A stretch of 64,000 bases of DNA from Pseudonocardia kunmingensis (GTDB taxonomy: Bacteria; Actinomycetota; Actinomycetes; Mycobacteriales; Pseudonocardiaceae). The notes beneath the pieces were generated by a model. The model was not told where the DNA came from. It saw only the letters and a program-made list of their open reading frames with translations, and searched no databases. Of this stretch, positions 15,601-24,950 are shown piece by piece. The DNA lies in the NCBI RefSeq assembly GCF_006716445.1, contig NZ_VFPA01000006.1, positions 124,001 through 188,000 of the forward strand. The letters are read 5' to 3'. The translations under genes were made by a program, and so were the position numbers. How positions within the stretch are numbered: the first letter of the stretch is position 1; every line of letters starts with the position of its first letter.

Positions 15601-17513
15601 CCGCGGTGCTCCGCCGCGATCTCCAGGCGCACGGTGAGCGCGCGGACCGCGGCGCCGGCGCGCAGCGTGAGCCGCGTCAGCCCCTCGCCCCACACCGCGC
15701 GCAGGAGCGGGTCGTCGAGCGGGAGGTCCGCCACCTCGGCGGCGGCGAGGGCGGGGTCCCAGGTGAGGACGAGCGGCCGGGTCGCCGGCGCGGTGACGAC
15801 GGCGCGTCCCCGCTCCACCCGCACGGATCCGGCGAGCACGTGCCGGAGCAGCACGGGGGCCTCGCCCGCCCAGCGGTCCTCGACCAGTGCGTGGGCACCG
15901 GGCCCGCGGACCAGCCGGACGGTGCGCTCCCACCGCGCGACGCGGCCCGCGGGGTAGGCCGCGGTGAGGTCGGCGTGCAGCGCCGCCACCGCCGGGCCGA
16001 GCTCGGCGCGGACGTCGCAGGCGCGGTGCTCGGCGCCGACCCCCTGCGGGCTGCCCGGATCGGGCACGTTGTGCCAGTCGCTGCCCAGGGGCCAGGCGCG
16101 GTAGCGGTCGGGCCCGAAGCTCGCGGCCGTGTAGGTGGGCTGGCCCACGTCGACGACGAGCGGCCGCCCGTCAACGGCCACCCAGAACGTGCCGACGTCG
16201 AGGTGGTTGTGCCGCTCGTCGTTGTGCCCGGCCTTCGCGGCCACGGTGAGGCCGTGCGTGCTGCCTCCGTCCTCCCGCGCGACCAGAACCTGTACGCGAG
16301 GCAGCCACGCATGGGGCGCGAGCCACGGTGCGCCCGCATCCGCTGCGCCGGCGTGCGCGGTCGTCCACCTCCGGTCGGCGAGGGCCTCCAGCGCGCGGCC
16401 CAGCCCGGCCCGCGGGCGCGCCGCCGGACCGGTGCGGCCGCGGGCGAGCGCGTGCCCGCGCACGGCGGCGTCACCCAGGCGGACCCCCCAGCGGAACGGC
16501 ACGTGCCACGCCTGGTCGGGGGACGGGCGGGCGGGGCAGTCCCCGACGTTGACGTACCAGTCGTCGCCGAGGTGCATCCGGTGCGGGTAGCGGGCGAGCT
16601 CGGCGAGCACCGGGAGGTCGCGGGCGTCGAGCGCCTCACCGCCCGCCGCGGCGAGCAGGTCGAGGGCCTCCAGCAACCGGCCGGCCCCGAGCCACCAGTA
16701 CTGCACGCCCTCGTCGACGCCCCCGTCGTCGGGCTGCACGCGCAGGTAGTGGTCGAGACCCTCGACGACGAGCCGCACCAGCCGGGCGCGCCGCTCCGCG
16801 TCGTCCACCACGGCCAGCGTCGCGGTCAGCACCGCGCCGTGGATCCAGGGGTTCCAGTTGTGGGCGTCGCCGTCGCGGCCGATCCAGTGCCAGTCGCGGA
16901 CGTCCTCGAACGGCCGCAGCACCCGGCGTTCGACCTCCTGGCGCAGGCGCCGTCGCAGCCCCGGCGCGCGCACGTCCAGGTGCGGGCCCAGGGCGTGCTC
17001 GGCCCAGGCGACCAGCGCGGCCACCTCGGCCGCGCCGAGGTCGAGGAACGGTCGCCCCGGATCGGGCACGACCTCGCCGCGGGCCGCCGCGCCGCGGTCG
17101 TGCGGTGCCCAGCACCACGTGCCGGCCTCGGCGAGGGCGACGAGCCCGTCGACGGCCCCGTCGAGGTGGGGGACCCCACCGGGCGGCGCAGTCGCCTGCG
17201 CCGTCTCCCCGGTGAGGACGGCGGCGACGGCCAGGACCGCCACCCGCTCCCGCAGCGCCCGCGCGGGGTCCTCGTAGGCGGTGCGCACCCCGTCGCGGAA
17301 CGCGCGGGCCCAGTCCGAGGCGAGCAGGACCGGCTGGGGGCGGTCGAGCTCGTGGCGGGCCGCGGCCAGCACGGGCTCCCGGGCGGCCGCGGGCACGGTG
17401 TCCCAGGTGGACCGGTCCGCCACGTCCGGAACGGGCAGGCCGGCGGCGATGCGGAGCGTGCCGCTCGCCAGTGCCGGGCCGAGGCGCGCGCGGAGGGCAC
17501 CGCAGTCGGTCAC
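15597..17513 (-). CDS. Heparinase II/III-like polysaccharide lyase family protein
   Basis: Protein of 638 aa predicted to eliminate or process uronic-acid-containing oligosaccharides. The alpha-toroid half includes DWHWIGRDGDAHNWNPWIHG and DEGVQYWWLGAGRL. The beta-sandwich half has KAGHNDERHNHLDVGTFWVA followed by VDVGQPTYTAASF, the heparinase II/III core with its His and Tyr. No signal peptide is seen, so it would act on imported substrate. GTG 17513 has GGAG 7 bases upstream (ATCAGGAGCG). It is divergent from the ABC importer operon starting at 17617 and translationally coupled to the downstream regulator. Confidence 0.88.
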   Translation of the reverse strand: MTDCGALRARLGPALASGTLRIAAGLPVPDVADRSTWDTVPAAAREPVLAAARHELDRPQPVLLASDWARAFRDGVRTAYEDPARALRERVAVLAVAAVLTGETAQATAPPGGVPHLDGAVDGLVALAEAGTWCWAPHDRGAAARGEVVPDPGRPFLDLGAAEVAALVAWAEHALGPHLDVRAPGLRRRLRQEVERRVLRPFEDVRDWHWIGRDGDAHNWNPWIHGAVLTATLAVVDDAERRARLVRLVVEGLDHYLRVQPDDGGVDEGVQYWWLGAGRLLEALDLLAAAGGEALDARDLPVLAELARYPHRMHLGDDWYVNVGDCPARPSPDQAWHVPFRWGVRLGDAAVRGHALARGRTGPAARPRAGLGRALEALADRRWTTAHAGAADAGAPWLAPHAWLPRVQVLVAREDGGSTHGLTVAAKAGHNDERHNHLDVGTFWVAVDGRPLVVDVGQPTYTAASFGPDRYRAWPLGSDWHNVPDPGSPQGVGAEHRACDVRAELGPAVAALHADLTAAYPAGRVARWERTVRLVRGPGAHALVEDRWAGEAPVLLRHVLAGSVRVERGRAVVTAPATRPLVLTWDPALAAAEVADLPLDDPLLRAVWGEGLTRLTLRAGAAVRALTVRLEIAAEHRG

Positions 17514-17544
17514 GATCGCTCCTGATCGATAGTGGACGAAGATG

Positions 17545-17556
17545 AACGGATTCGTT
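17545..17556. promoter_or_regulatory. Candidate operator between heparinase and ABC operons
   Basis: AACGGATTCGTT is a 12-bp palindrome with 10 matching positions. It overlaps TTGACC (17555-17560), a possible -35 for the plus-strand importer operon, though no good -10 follows. Its place in the 103-bp divergent gap suits the DeoR/LacI hybrid encoded next to the lyase. Confidence 0.35.
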
Positions 17557-17616
17557 GACCGGGGAGTGTGCCACGGGATGGAGTGCGGGCCACACCGCGA
17601 TGTAGGGGAGGAAGCG

Positions 17617-18933
17617 ATGCGGCTTCGCGCTCGGCCCGGCCTGTCCCGGCGCTCGTTCCTGGCGGGCGCCGCGGGCGTCGCCACGACGGGGCTCCTCGCC
17701 GGCTGCGGCGGCGCCTCGATCCCGGCCGGCGCCACCCGGGTGACGATCTGGTCCTGGCTGACCGGGATGGACAAGTACGTCGCGGCGTTCAACGCCACCC
17801 AGCGCGACGTGCACGTCGAGCTGAGCGTGATCGCCTCGGGTCTGTCCGGCGGGTACGCGCAGCAGACCAACGCGATCCGCGCGCACAACGCGCCGGACAT
17901 CCTGCACGTCGAGTACCAGGGGCTGCCCCAGATCCTGCTCACCGGCGGGCTGCGCGAGCTCACCACCGACCTCGCGGACCTCGCCGAGGGCTACTCGCCC
18001 GCCGCGTGGCGCGGCGTCCGCCCGGACGGCCGCACCTGGGCGGTCCCGATGGACGTCGCGCCGATGGCCTTCTACTACCGCCAGGACCTGTTCGAGCACC
18101 ACGGCGTCCCGGTCCCCGCGACGTGGGACGAGTTCCGCGGCGCGGCCGAGGCCGTGCGGGCCGCGGACCCGGCCGCGCGGATCACGACCTTCCCGCTCAA
18201 CGACGGCTCCTTCTTCGCGGGTATGTCGTGGGGGGCCGGTGACCCGTGGTGGCGCATCGAGGACGGAGCCTGGCGCGTCGACGTCGCGGGCGAGGGCACG
18301 ATGCGCACCGCGCGCTACTGGCAGGACCTCGTGGGCGCCGACCTCGTCGGCAGCGGCGGCACCGGCACGCAGGACTGGATCGCCGCGATGCACGAGGGCC
18401 GGCTGTGGGGGCTGCTCGGCGCCTCGTGGAGCGTGGGCACGCTCAACAAGTCCATCCCGCAGGACACGGGACGCTGGGCCGTGACGACGATGCCGACCTG
18501 GGGCGACCCACCCGCGAACGGCGTCCAGGGCGGCACCGCGTTCGGCGTCTCGGCCGAGAGCGACGTCCCCGATGCGGCGCTGACGTTCCTGCGCTGGCTC
18601 TCGACCGATCCCGAGGTCGCCCGGGTCGGCTCCACCTTCACCTCACCGTTCCCGGCCTACGTCCCGAGCCGCGCGGTCGCCCGCGACGCCTACCGGGGCG
18701 GGTACTTCCTCGGCCGCCCGGTCTACGACGTGCTGGGCGAGGCCGCGGACCGGGTGCCCGACTGGACGTGGGGACCGAACGCGCTCGGCCTGTTCTCGAC
18801 CGTCAAGGACGCCTTCGGCGGGGTGCCGACGGGCGCGACCACGATCCCCGCCGCGATCGAGCACGTGCAGGCCACCGCCGTGGCCGACATGCGCGAGCGC
18901 GGCCTGTCCGTCCTCGAGGGGAGCGCCGCATGA
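17617..18933 (+). CDS. Sugar ABC transporter substrate-binding lipoprotein
   Basis: Binding protein of 438 aa. The N-terminus LSRRSFLAGAAGVATTGLLA then GCGG shows a twin-arginine motif and a lipobox Cys, so it is exported by Tat and lipid-anchored. The fold is MalE-like (ATRVTIWSWLTGMDKYVAAF; TWAVPMDVAPMAFYYRQDLF). ATG 17617 has GGGGAGGAAG just upstream. The stop overlaps the next permease start by 4 bases. It heads a tightly coupled operon that continues to the RpiB-like gene. The ligand is presumably an oligosaccharide degraded by the neighbouring lyase and hydrolase-like proteins. Confidence 0.92.
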   Translation: MRLRARPGLSRRSFLAGAAGVATTGLLAGCGGASIPAGATRVTIWSWLTGMDKYVAAFNATQRDVHVELSVIASGLSGGYAQQTNAIRAHNAPDILHVEYQGLPQILLTGGLRELTTDLADLAEGYSPAAWRGVRPDGRTWAVPMDVAPMAFYYRQDLFEHHGVPVPATWDEFRGAAEAVRAADPAARITTFPLNDGSFFAGMSWGAGDPWWRIEDGAWRVDVAGEGTMRTARYWQDLVGADLVGSGGTGTQDWIAAMHEGRLWGLLGASWSVGTLNKSIPQDTGRWAVTTMPTWGDPPANGVQGGTAFGVSAESDVPDAALTFLRWLSTDPEVARVGSTFTSPFPAYVPSRAVARDAYRGGYFLGRPVYDVLGEAADRVPDWTWGPNALGLFSTVKDAFGGVPTGATTIPAAIEHVQATAVADMRERGLSVLEGSAA

Positions 18934-19874
18934 GCGTCATCGCACCGGCCCGGCCCACCGGGTCCCCGGCGCCGGACGCGCGCGCGGGCTCGCGCCGCGC
19001 CGGCGCACTCGGGCGCCGGACCGGTCTGGCCGGGCTCGTGCTCGCCGCGCCGTTCGCGCTGCTGCTGCTGGGCACCGTGCTGGTGCCGATCGGCTTCGCG
19101 CTCTACCTCAGCCTGTTCACCGACCGCCTGTCCGGGCTGGGCTTCGACGGGCCGCAGCAGGTGTTCGTCGCGCTGGGCAACTACCTCGACGTCGCGCTGG
19201 ACCCGGTCTTCCACGACGGCCTCGGCGTCGTCGCGCTGTACGCCCTCGTGCACGTCCCGATCATGCTCGGGCTGGCGCTCGTGCTGGCGCTGCTGCTCGA
19301 CTCGGCCCTCGTCGCGCTGCGGCAGGTGTGGTCGCTTGCGGTGTTCCTGCCCTACGCGGTGCCCGGCGTCATCGGCGGGCTGATCTGGGCCTACCTGTAC
19401 AGCCCCGGCATCGGCCCGCTGAACGACCTGCTCTGGTTCGACCCGCTCGGGTCGAGCGGGGTGCTGGCGTCCGTGGTCAACATCGCGACGTGGCAGTGGG
19501 TCGGGTACAACATGATCATCTTCTACACGGCGTTGCAGGCGGTGCCGCGCGACGTCCTGGAGGCCGCGCGCGTCGACGGCGCGGGCGCGCTCCGGCGGGC
19601 GGTGTCGATCAAGACGCCGCTGATCCGCCCGACGATCTTCGTCGCGCTGGTGTTCACCGTGATCGGCTCGCTGCAGCTGTTCACCGAGCCCCTCGTGCTC
19701 CAGACGTTCACCGGGGCGATCTCCAGCACGTGGACGCCCAGCCTCTACGTCTACGAGTCGGCGTTCGTCGCGGGCGACTACGGGCGGGCCGCCGCCGCGT
19801 CCGTGCTGCTCGCGCTGGCATCGGCGCTGCTCTCGGCGCTGGTCATGCGCCTGTCGAACCGGAGGACCCGATGA
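18930..19874 (+). CDS. Sugar ABC transporter permease (MalF/UgpA-like)
   Basis: Permease of 314 aa with about six membrane segments (LVLAAPFALLLLGTVLVPIG is the first). The ATPase-contact loop is LEAARVDGAGALRRAVSIKT. ATG 18930 overlaps the binding-protein stop and its own stop overlaps the next permease (19871). A 25-residue Pro/Arg-rich cytoplasmic N-terminus precedes the first helix. Confidence 0.93.
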   Translation: MSVIAPARPTGSPAPDARAGSRRAGALGRRTGLAGLVLAAPFALLLLGTVLVPIGFALYLSLFTDRLSGLGFDGPQQVFVALGNYLDVALDPVFHDGLGVVALYALVHVPIMLGLALVLALLLDSALVALRQVWSLAVFLPYAVPGVIGGLIWAYLYSPGIGPLNDLLWFDPLGSSGVLASVVNIATWQWVGYNMIIFYTALQAVPRDVLEAARVDGAGALRRAVSIKTPLIRPTIFVALVFTVIGSLQLFTEPLVLQTFTGAISSTWTPSLYVYESAFVAGDYGRAAAASVLLALASALLSALVMRLSNRRTR

Positions 19875-20713
19875 TCGCACCCGCGTGGACCTCCCGCGCC
19901 GCCGTCCACGTCCTGCTCGTGGTCGCCGCGCTCTACAGCGTGCTGCCGCTGGTGTGGCTCGTGACGTCCTCGACGAAGTCGCTGGCCGACTTCTCGACGA
20001 CCAGCGCGTTCGAGTTCGGTGATCCGAACCTCGGGACCAACCTCGCGACGCTGTTCACCCAGGACGGCGGGGTCTTCATGGCCTGGGTGCGCAACTCGCT
20101 GCTGTACGCCGGGCTGGGCGCGGTGCTCGGCGCCCTGATCTGCACGGCGTGCGGGTACGCCGTGGCCAAGCTCGACTTCCCCGGGCGCCGCGCGCTGTTC
20201 GCCCTGACGCTCACGGGCGTGCTGGTCCCGACCACGGCGCTGGCGCTGCCGCTGTACCTGCTGGCGTCGGAGCTGCGGATCGTCGACACGTTCTGGGCGG
20301 TGTTCCTCCCGCTCCTGACCAACCCGTTCGGGGTCTACCTGGCGCGCGTCTACGCGGAGGCGTCGGTGCCCGACGAGGTGCTCGAGGCGGCGCGCATCGA
20401 CGGCGCGGGGGAGCTGCGCACGTTCGTCCGGGTCGCGCTGCCGATGATGCGCCCGGGACTGGTCACGGTGTTCCTGTTCCAGTTCGTCGGCATCTGGAAC
20501 AACTTCTTCCTGCCGCTGGTGATGCTCACCGACCCGGACCTGTTCCCGATGAGCCTGGGGCTCTACCAGTGGAGCACCCGTACCGTGCAGTTCCCGCAGT
20601 ACACGCCGCTGGTGGTCGTCGGGTCGCTGGTCGCGGTGCTCCCGCTGCTGCTCGCGTTCGTGGTGCTGCAACGGCAGTGGCGCTCGGGCCTCGCGGCCGG
20701 GAGCGTGAAGTGA
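19871..20713 (+). CDS. Sugar ABC transporter permease (MalG/UgpE-like)
   Basis: Second permease of the pair, 280 aa. The first membrane segment is VHVLLVVAALYSVLPLVWLV and the EAA loop is LEAARIDGAGELRTFVRVAL. GGAGG precedes ATG 19871 by 5 bases, and the start overlaps the previous stop. The C-terminus ends RSGLAAGSVK, like many MalG relatives. As with the other importer, no ATPase subunit is encoded nearby. Confidence 0.93.
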   Translation: MIAPAWTSRAAVHVLLVVAALYSVLPLVWLVTSSTKSLADFSTTSAFEFGDPNLGTNLATLFTQDGGVFMAWVRNSLLYAGLGAVLGALICTACGYAVAKLDFPGRRALFALTLTGVLVPTTALALPLYLLASELRIVDTFWAVFLPLLTNPFGVYLARVYAEASVPDEVLEAARIDGAGELRTFVRVALPMMRPGLVTVFLFQFVGIWNNFFLPLVMLTDPDLFPMSLGLYQWSTRTVQFPQYTPLVVVGSLVAVLPLLLAFVVLQRQWRSGLAAGSVK

Positions 20714-21720
20714 GCGGTCCCGAGGCGCTGCTGGTGATGGACGCCGACACCCACCGGCTCCAGTTCGGGGCGGACGAGCTGGCGCGGCTGCGCCGGTCGG
20801 CCGTGCTGGGCCGACCGGCGTGGACCGACGAGCTGGAGTCGGCGCCGGTGCGCGCCCGGCTCGCGGAGGTCGAGGTGCTGGTCACCTCGTGGGGCTGCCC
20901 GCCGCTCGACGACCGGGTGCTGCGGGCTGCGCCGCGGCTGCGGGCCGTGCTGCACGCCGCGGGCAGCGTGCGCGGGCACGTCGGCGAGGCGGTGCTCGAC
21001 CGCGGGATCCTCGTCACCACCGCCGCCGACGCCAACGCCGAACCGGTGGCGCAGTACACCCTCGCCGCCGTCCTGTGGGCGCACAAGAAGGTGCCGTTCC
21101 TCGCGGCCGACGCGCGCCGGCACCGCGCCGACTGGAGCTACCGGGAGCGGCGCGGCGAGCTGTCCGGGCGCGATCGCACGGTCGTGCTCGTCGGGTTCTC
21201 GCGGATCGGGCGGCGGGTCACCCAGCTGCTGCAGGCGGTCGGCGGGGGCCGGGTGCTCGTCGTGGACCCGGTCGTGGACCCGGCGCTCGTGCGTGCGGCC
21301 GGCGCCGAGCCCGTCCCGATGGAGCAGGCGCTGGCGCAGGCCGACGTCCTGAGCCTGCACGCGCCGTCGCTGCCCGAGACCCGGCACATGATCGGGGCGG
21401 CGCAGCTGGCCGCGCTGCCCACCGGCGCCACGGTCGTCAACACCGCGCGGGGCGCGCTGGTCGACACCGCGGCGCTGGAGCGCGAGTGCGTCGCCGGCCG
21501 GCTGCACGCGATCCTCGACGTGACCGACCCGGAGCCGCTGCCCGCGGCGTCGCCGCTCTACGACCTGCCGAACGTGCTGCTGACCCCGCACGTCGCGGGC
21601 TCGCTCGGGTCGGAGACCCGGCGGATGTCGGCCGCGGCGCTCGACGAGCTGGAGCGCTACGTCGCCGGCCTGCCCCCGCTCGACCCGGTCACCCGCCCCG
21701 CGCTGGCGGTGCAGGCATGA
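20710..21720 (+). CDS. D-isomer-specific 2-hydroxyacid dehydrogenase
   Basis: NAD-dependent dehydrogenase of 336 aa, predicted to interconvert a 2-hydroxyacid and a 2-oxoacid. The Rossmann segment is VVLVGFSRIGRRV; the catalytic Arg is in VNTARGALVD, the Glu in DVTDPEPLP and the His in LLTPHVAGS, the standard triad order. Residues 1-100 form the substrate domain (ADANAEPVAQYTLAAVLW). GTG 20710 overlaps the permease stop (GTGA). In this operon it likely acts on a sugar acid, an inference from context only. Confidence 0.87.
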   Translation: MSGPEALLVMDADTHRLQFGADELARLRRSAVLGRPAWTDELESAPVRARLAEVEVLVTSWGCPPLDDRVLRAAPRLRAVLHAAGSVRGHVGEAVLDRGILVTTAADANAEPVAQYTLAAVLWAHKKVPFLAADARRHRADWSYRERRGELSGRDRTVVLVGFSRIGRRVTQLLQAVGGGRVLVVDPVVDPALVRAAGAEPVPMEQALAQADVLSLHAPSLPETRHMIGAAQLAALPTGATVVNTARGALVDTAALERECVAGRLHAILDVTDPEPLPAASPLYDLPNVLLTPHVAGSLGSETRRMSAAALDELERYVAGLPPLDPVTRPALAVQA

Positions 21721-23681
21721 CCCCCGTCGCGCCGGACCACGCGCTCTCGCCCCACACCGGCTGGACGCGGGCGCACTGGGCGGACCTCGCGGACCGGATG
21801 CTGGCCGCCGTCGACCCGTTCCGCTCCCCGGGCGGGGCCCGGGTCGACCTCCCGGGCCCCGCCAGCCGGTACGGGCCCGCCTCCGACGGGCTGGAGGGTT
21901 TCGCCCGCACGTTCCTGCTGGCCGGGTTCCGCGTGGCGGGGGAGCGGGGCGCCGATCCCGAGGGGTTGCTGGAGCGCTACGCACGGGGGCTGGCGGCCGG
22001 CACCGACCCGCACTCGCCGGAGGCGTGGCCGCGGCCCGACGAGCTCGGGCAGGCCAAGGTCGAGGCGGCCTCGATCGCCCTGGTCCTGCAGCTCACCCGG
22101 CCATGGCTGTGGGACCGGCTCGACGACGGCGTGCGCGAGCGGGTGGTCGCGTGGCTCGCCACGGTGGTGGGGCAGGACTACCCGCCGATCAACTGGGTCT
22201 GGTTCCGGGTGGTCGTCGAGTCCTTCCTCCGCGAGGTCGGCGGGCCGTGGTCGCGGGCCGACGTCGAGGAGGACCTCGCGGTCCACGCCTCGTTCCGGCG
22301 GCCGGGCGGCTGGCTCTCCGACGGCGCCGAGCGCGCGTTCGACCACTACACCGGGTGGGCCCTGCACCTGTACCCGCTGCTGTGGGCGCACTGGTTCGAC
22401 GTCGAGGCGCTCTGCCCGCCCGAGCTGCGGCGGCAGTGGGCGGACGACCTGGCGCGCTACCTCGACGACGCCGTGCGGCTCGTCGGGGCCGACGGCGCCC
22501 CGCTCGTCCAGGGCCGCAGCCTCGTCTACCGGTTCGCCGCCGCCGCCCCGTTCTGGGTCGGCGCGGTGACCGGGGAGGGCGGGCAGCACCCCGGGCTCGT
22601 CCGGCGCGCGGCCAGCGGGATCGCCGGGTACTTCGCGGACCGCGGCGCCTTCGGACCGGACGGGCTGCTGTCGCTGGGCTGGCACGGCGCCTGGCCGCCC
22701 ATGCGGCAGGCCTACTCCGGACCGGGCTCGCCGTACTGGGCGGCGAAGGGGATGCTCGGACTCGCGCTGGCCGCCGACCACCCGGTGTGGACCGCGCCCG
22801 AGCAGCCGCTGCCCGTGGAGTCCGGTGACCAGGCGCGGGTGCTCGAGGCGCCCGGCTGGCTGCTCTCCGCACGCCGCCGCGACGGCATCGCGGTCGTGCT
22901 CAACCACGGCACCGACCACGCGCACCCCGGCGACACGCGCGCCGACTCCCCGCTCTACGCCCGCCTCGGCTACTCGACCGCGACCCTGCCGCCGCTGACC
23001 GGCGCAGGCGTGACCGACCCGGTGGACAACGCGGTCGTGCTGCTCGACGGGGCCGGACGCGCCACGCACCGCACCGGCTTCCGCACCCTGTACGCCCGGG
23101 ACCTGGGCGGGGGAGTGCTCGCGGCCGCGTCGGCCGGGCCGGTGCGGTGGGTCGACACCGGCGGGGACGACTCGGCCGACCACGGCTCGGGGCGGACGGG
23201 ACCGGTCGTGCCCGGCCCGGGCCTGACCGTCGCGTCGGTGCTGCGCGACGGCGTGGAGGTGCGGCTCGCGCGCATCGACGACCACACCGGGGGCAGCTGG
23301 GGTCCGCTGCGCCTGGGCGGTTGGCCGGTCGCGCCCGCCGGCGACACGGCGGCCGCCGCGACCGAGGCGACGGCGACCTCGGTGACCGGTCTGCGCTCGT
23401 CCGTGCAGGGCCTGTGCGGCTTCACGGAGGCCGCCGTCCACGTCGAACGGGGCACGAGCCCGCTGGGCGAGGTGGCGATCCCGTACCTGCTCACGCCGCC
23501 CGGCCTGGCCCCCGGCACGGTGGTCGCGGCCCTGGTGACCCTGGACCGCGCGGGCGAGCCGCCACCCCGGCCGACGGTGACCGCGGAGTACGGCACGGCG
23601 ACGATCACGTGGCGGGACGGCACGCAGACCCCCGTGGCCCTGCCCCGCCCCTGGTCCGTGGGTGCGAAGCTGGACGCATGA
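21717..23681 (+). CDS. DUF2264 domain protein, probable glycan-acting enzyme
   Basis: Protein of 654 aa with an N-terminal alpha/alpha toroid-like half (GPASRYGPASDGLEGFARTF, YPPINWVWFRVVVESFLREV, FDHYTGWALHLYPLLWAHWF, YRFAAAAPFW) typical of DUF2264, and a C-terminal beta-rich half. From memory this family has been linked to glycoside hydrolase family GH154 (beta-glucuronidase activity); that needs checking. There is no signal peptide, so it should act on imported oligosaccharide. ATG 21717 overlaps the previous stop, and its own stop overlaps the RpiB-like start. Together with the divergent lyase it suggests a uronate-containing substrate. Confidence 0.82.
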   Translation: MTPVAPDHALSPHTGWTRAHWADLADRMLAAVDPFRSPGGARVDLPGPASRYGPASDGLEGFARTFLLAGFRVAGERGADPEGLLERYARGLAAGTDPHSPEAWPRPDELGQAKVEAASIALVLQLTRPWLWDRLDDGVRERVVAWLATVVGQDYPPINWVWFRVVVESFLREVGGPWSRADVEEDLAVHASFRRPGGWLSDGAERAFDHYTGWALHLYPLLWAHWFDVEALCPPELRRQWADDLARYLDDAVRLVGADGAPLVQGRSLVYRFAAAAPFWVGAVTGEGGQHPGLVRRAASGIAGYFADRGAFGPDGLLSLGWHGAWPPMRQAYSGPGSPYWAAKGMLGLALAADHPVWTAPEQPLPVESGDQARVLEAPGWLLSARRRDGIAVVLNHGTDHAHPGDTRADSPLYARLGYSTATLPPLTGAGVTDPVDNAVVLLDGAGRATHRTGFRTLYARDLGGGVLAAASAGPVRWVDTGGDDSADHGSGRTGPVVPGPGLTVASVLRDGVEVRLARIDDHTGGSWGPLRLGGWPVAPAGDTAAAATEATATSVTGLRSSVQGLCGFTEAAVHVERGTSPLGEVAIPYLLTPPGLAPGTVVAALVTLDRAGEPPPRPTVTAEYGTATITWRDGTQTPVALPRPWSVGAKLDA

Positions 23682-24148
23682 GGATCGCGCTCGGGAACGA
23701 CCACGCCGGGATCGGGTTGAAGCAGCACGTCGTCGACGTGCTCACCGAGCTCGGGCACGAGATCATCGACCGCGGCGCCCCGGACGACGCCCCCGTCGAC
23801 TTCCCCGACATCACGTTCGCCACCTGCGACCTCGTCCGGCGCGGTGAGGCCGACCGGGCGGTGCTGGTCTGCGGCACGGGGGTCGGCGCCGTCATCGCGG
23901 CCAACAAGATCCCCGGCATCCGCGCCGGGCTCGGGCACGACGTGTACTCCGCCCACCAGGGCGTGGAGCACGACGACACCAACGCGATCGCGATGGGGGC
24001 GTGGCTCATCGGGCCTGCGACCGCGCGCGAGGTCCTCGTCGCGTTCCTCGACGCCCGGTTCGACGACGACGAGGACACCCGCCGCCGGGTGGAGAAGCTG
24101 GCGCGGATGGAGCTCGACGCGGCCCGCGAGCTCGCCGACCGCGTCTGA
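23678..24148 (+). CDS. RpiB/LacA/LacB-family sugar-phosphate isomerase
   Basis: Aldose-ketose isomerase of 156 aa. MRIALGNDHAGIGLKQHV is the family N-terminus, VCGTGVGAVIAANKIPGIRA is the phosphate/sugar loop and contains the catalytic Cys, and HDDTNAIAMGAWLIG follows. It is the last gene of the importer operon (ATGA overlap with DUF2264). Because a dedicated ribose-5-phosphate isomerase is normally encoded elsewhere, this copy probably isomerises the sugar phosphate made by the nearby FGGY kinase. That is inference. Confidence 0.88.
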   Translation: MRIALGNDHAGIGLKQHVVDVLTELGHEIIDRGAPDDAPVDFPDITFATCDLVRRGEADRAVLVCGTGVGAVIAANKIPGIRAGLGHDVYSAHQGVEHDDTNAIAMGAWLIGPATAREVLVAFLDARFDDDEDTRRRVEKLARMELDAARELADRV

Positions 24149-24160
24149 GGCGCCCGGCGC

Positions 24161-24910
24161 TCAGTGGATCGTGTAGCCGCCGTCGACGAGCAGGCTGTGG
24201 CCGGTGATCATGGAGGCTGCATCCCCGAGCAGGAACGCGACGGCGCCGACGACGTCGTCGGGCTCGCCGAAGCGCCCCAGGGGGATCCGGCTCAGCAGCT
24301 CGTCGGCGCGGGCGCCGGGGGCGAGCGTCGCGGCCGTCAGGTCGGTGCGGACGAACGTCGGCGCCACGTTGTTCACGCGGATGCCGTGCGGCGCCCACTC
24401 GAGGGCGAGGTTGCGCGTCAGCTGTGCGACCGCGCCCTTGCTCGCCCCGTAGGTCGCCCGGTCCTCGATGGCCACCGCGCCGGCCTGCGAGCCGATGTTG
24501 ACGATCGACCCGCGCACACCGCGCGCGACCCAGTCGCGGGCCACCACCTGGCTGACGAAGAACAGCCCCTTGACGTTCGTGTCCTGGACGGCCTCCCAGT
24601 CCTCCGGCCGGATGTCGAGCGCGGCCGCTGGGACGTTGACGCCGGCGTTGTTGACCAGGAGGTCGATCCCGCCGACGGACTCCAGCAGCCGCGAGACGGC
24701 GTCGGTGGCCTGCGCGACGTCGGCGACGTCGAGCACCACGGGCTCGGTCCCGTGCCGGCGCGCGATCTCCTCGGCGCTCGCCCGGTCGCGCGAGGTCCCG
24801 TAGACCGTGGCGCCGAGCTCCTGGAGGCCGTGGGCGATCGCCGCCCCCAGTCCCCGGCCCGCTCCGGTGATCAGGGCGCGTCGCCCGTCGAGCCGGAAGT
24901 CGAGGGTCAT
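24161..24910 (-). CDS. SDR family NAD(P)-dependent oxidoreductase
   Basis: Classical short-chain dehydrogenase of 249 aa. ALITGAGRGLGAAIAHGL is the cofactor loop, NNAG is present, and the catalytic Ser, Tyr and Lys appear as NIGSQAG and YGASKGA. The C-terminal MITGHSLLVDGGYTIH is standard. It resembles gluconate/2-deoxygluconate dehydrogenases. ATG 24910 has GAAGGGA upstream. It is convergent with the RpiB-like gene and divergent from the kinase, with a shared regulatory gap holding a 17-bp palindrome. Confidence 0.88.
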   Translation of the reverse strand: MTLDFRLDGRRALITGAGRGLGAAIAHGLQELGATVYGTSRDRASAEEIARRHGTEPVVLDVADVAQATDAVSRLLESVGGIDLLVNNAGVNVPAAALDIRPEDWEAVQDTNVKGLFFVSQVVARDWVARGVRGSIVNIGSQAGAVAIEDRATYGASKGAVAQLTRNLALEWAPHGIRVNNVAPTFVRTDLTAATLAPGARADELLSRIPLGRFGEPDDVVGAVAFLLGDAASMITGHSLLVDGGYTIH

Positions 24911-24950
24911 GAGGTGGTTCCCTTCGCGAGGATGCTGGCGGCGGTGCGGG

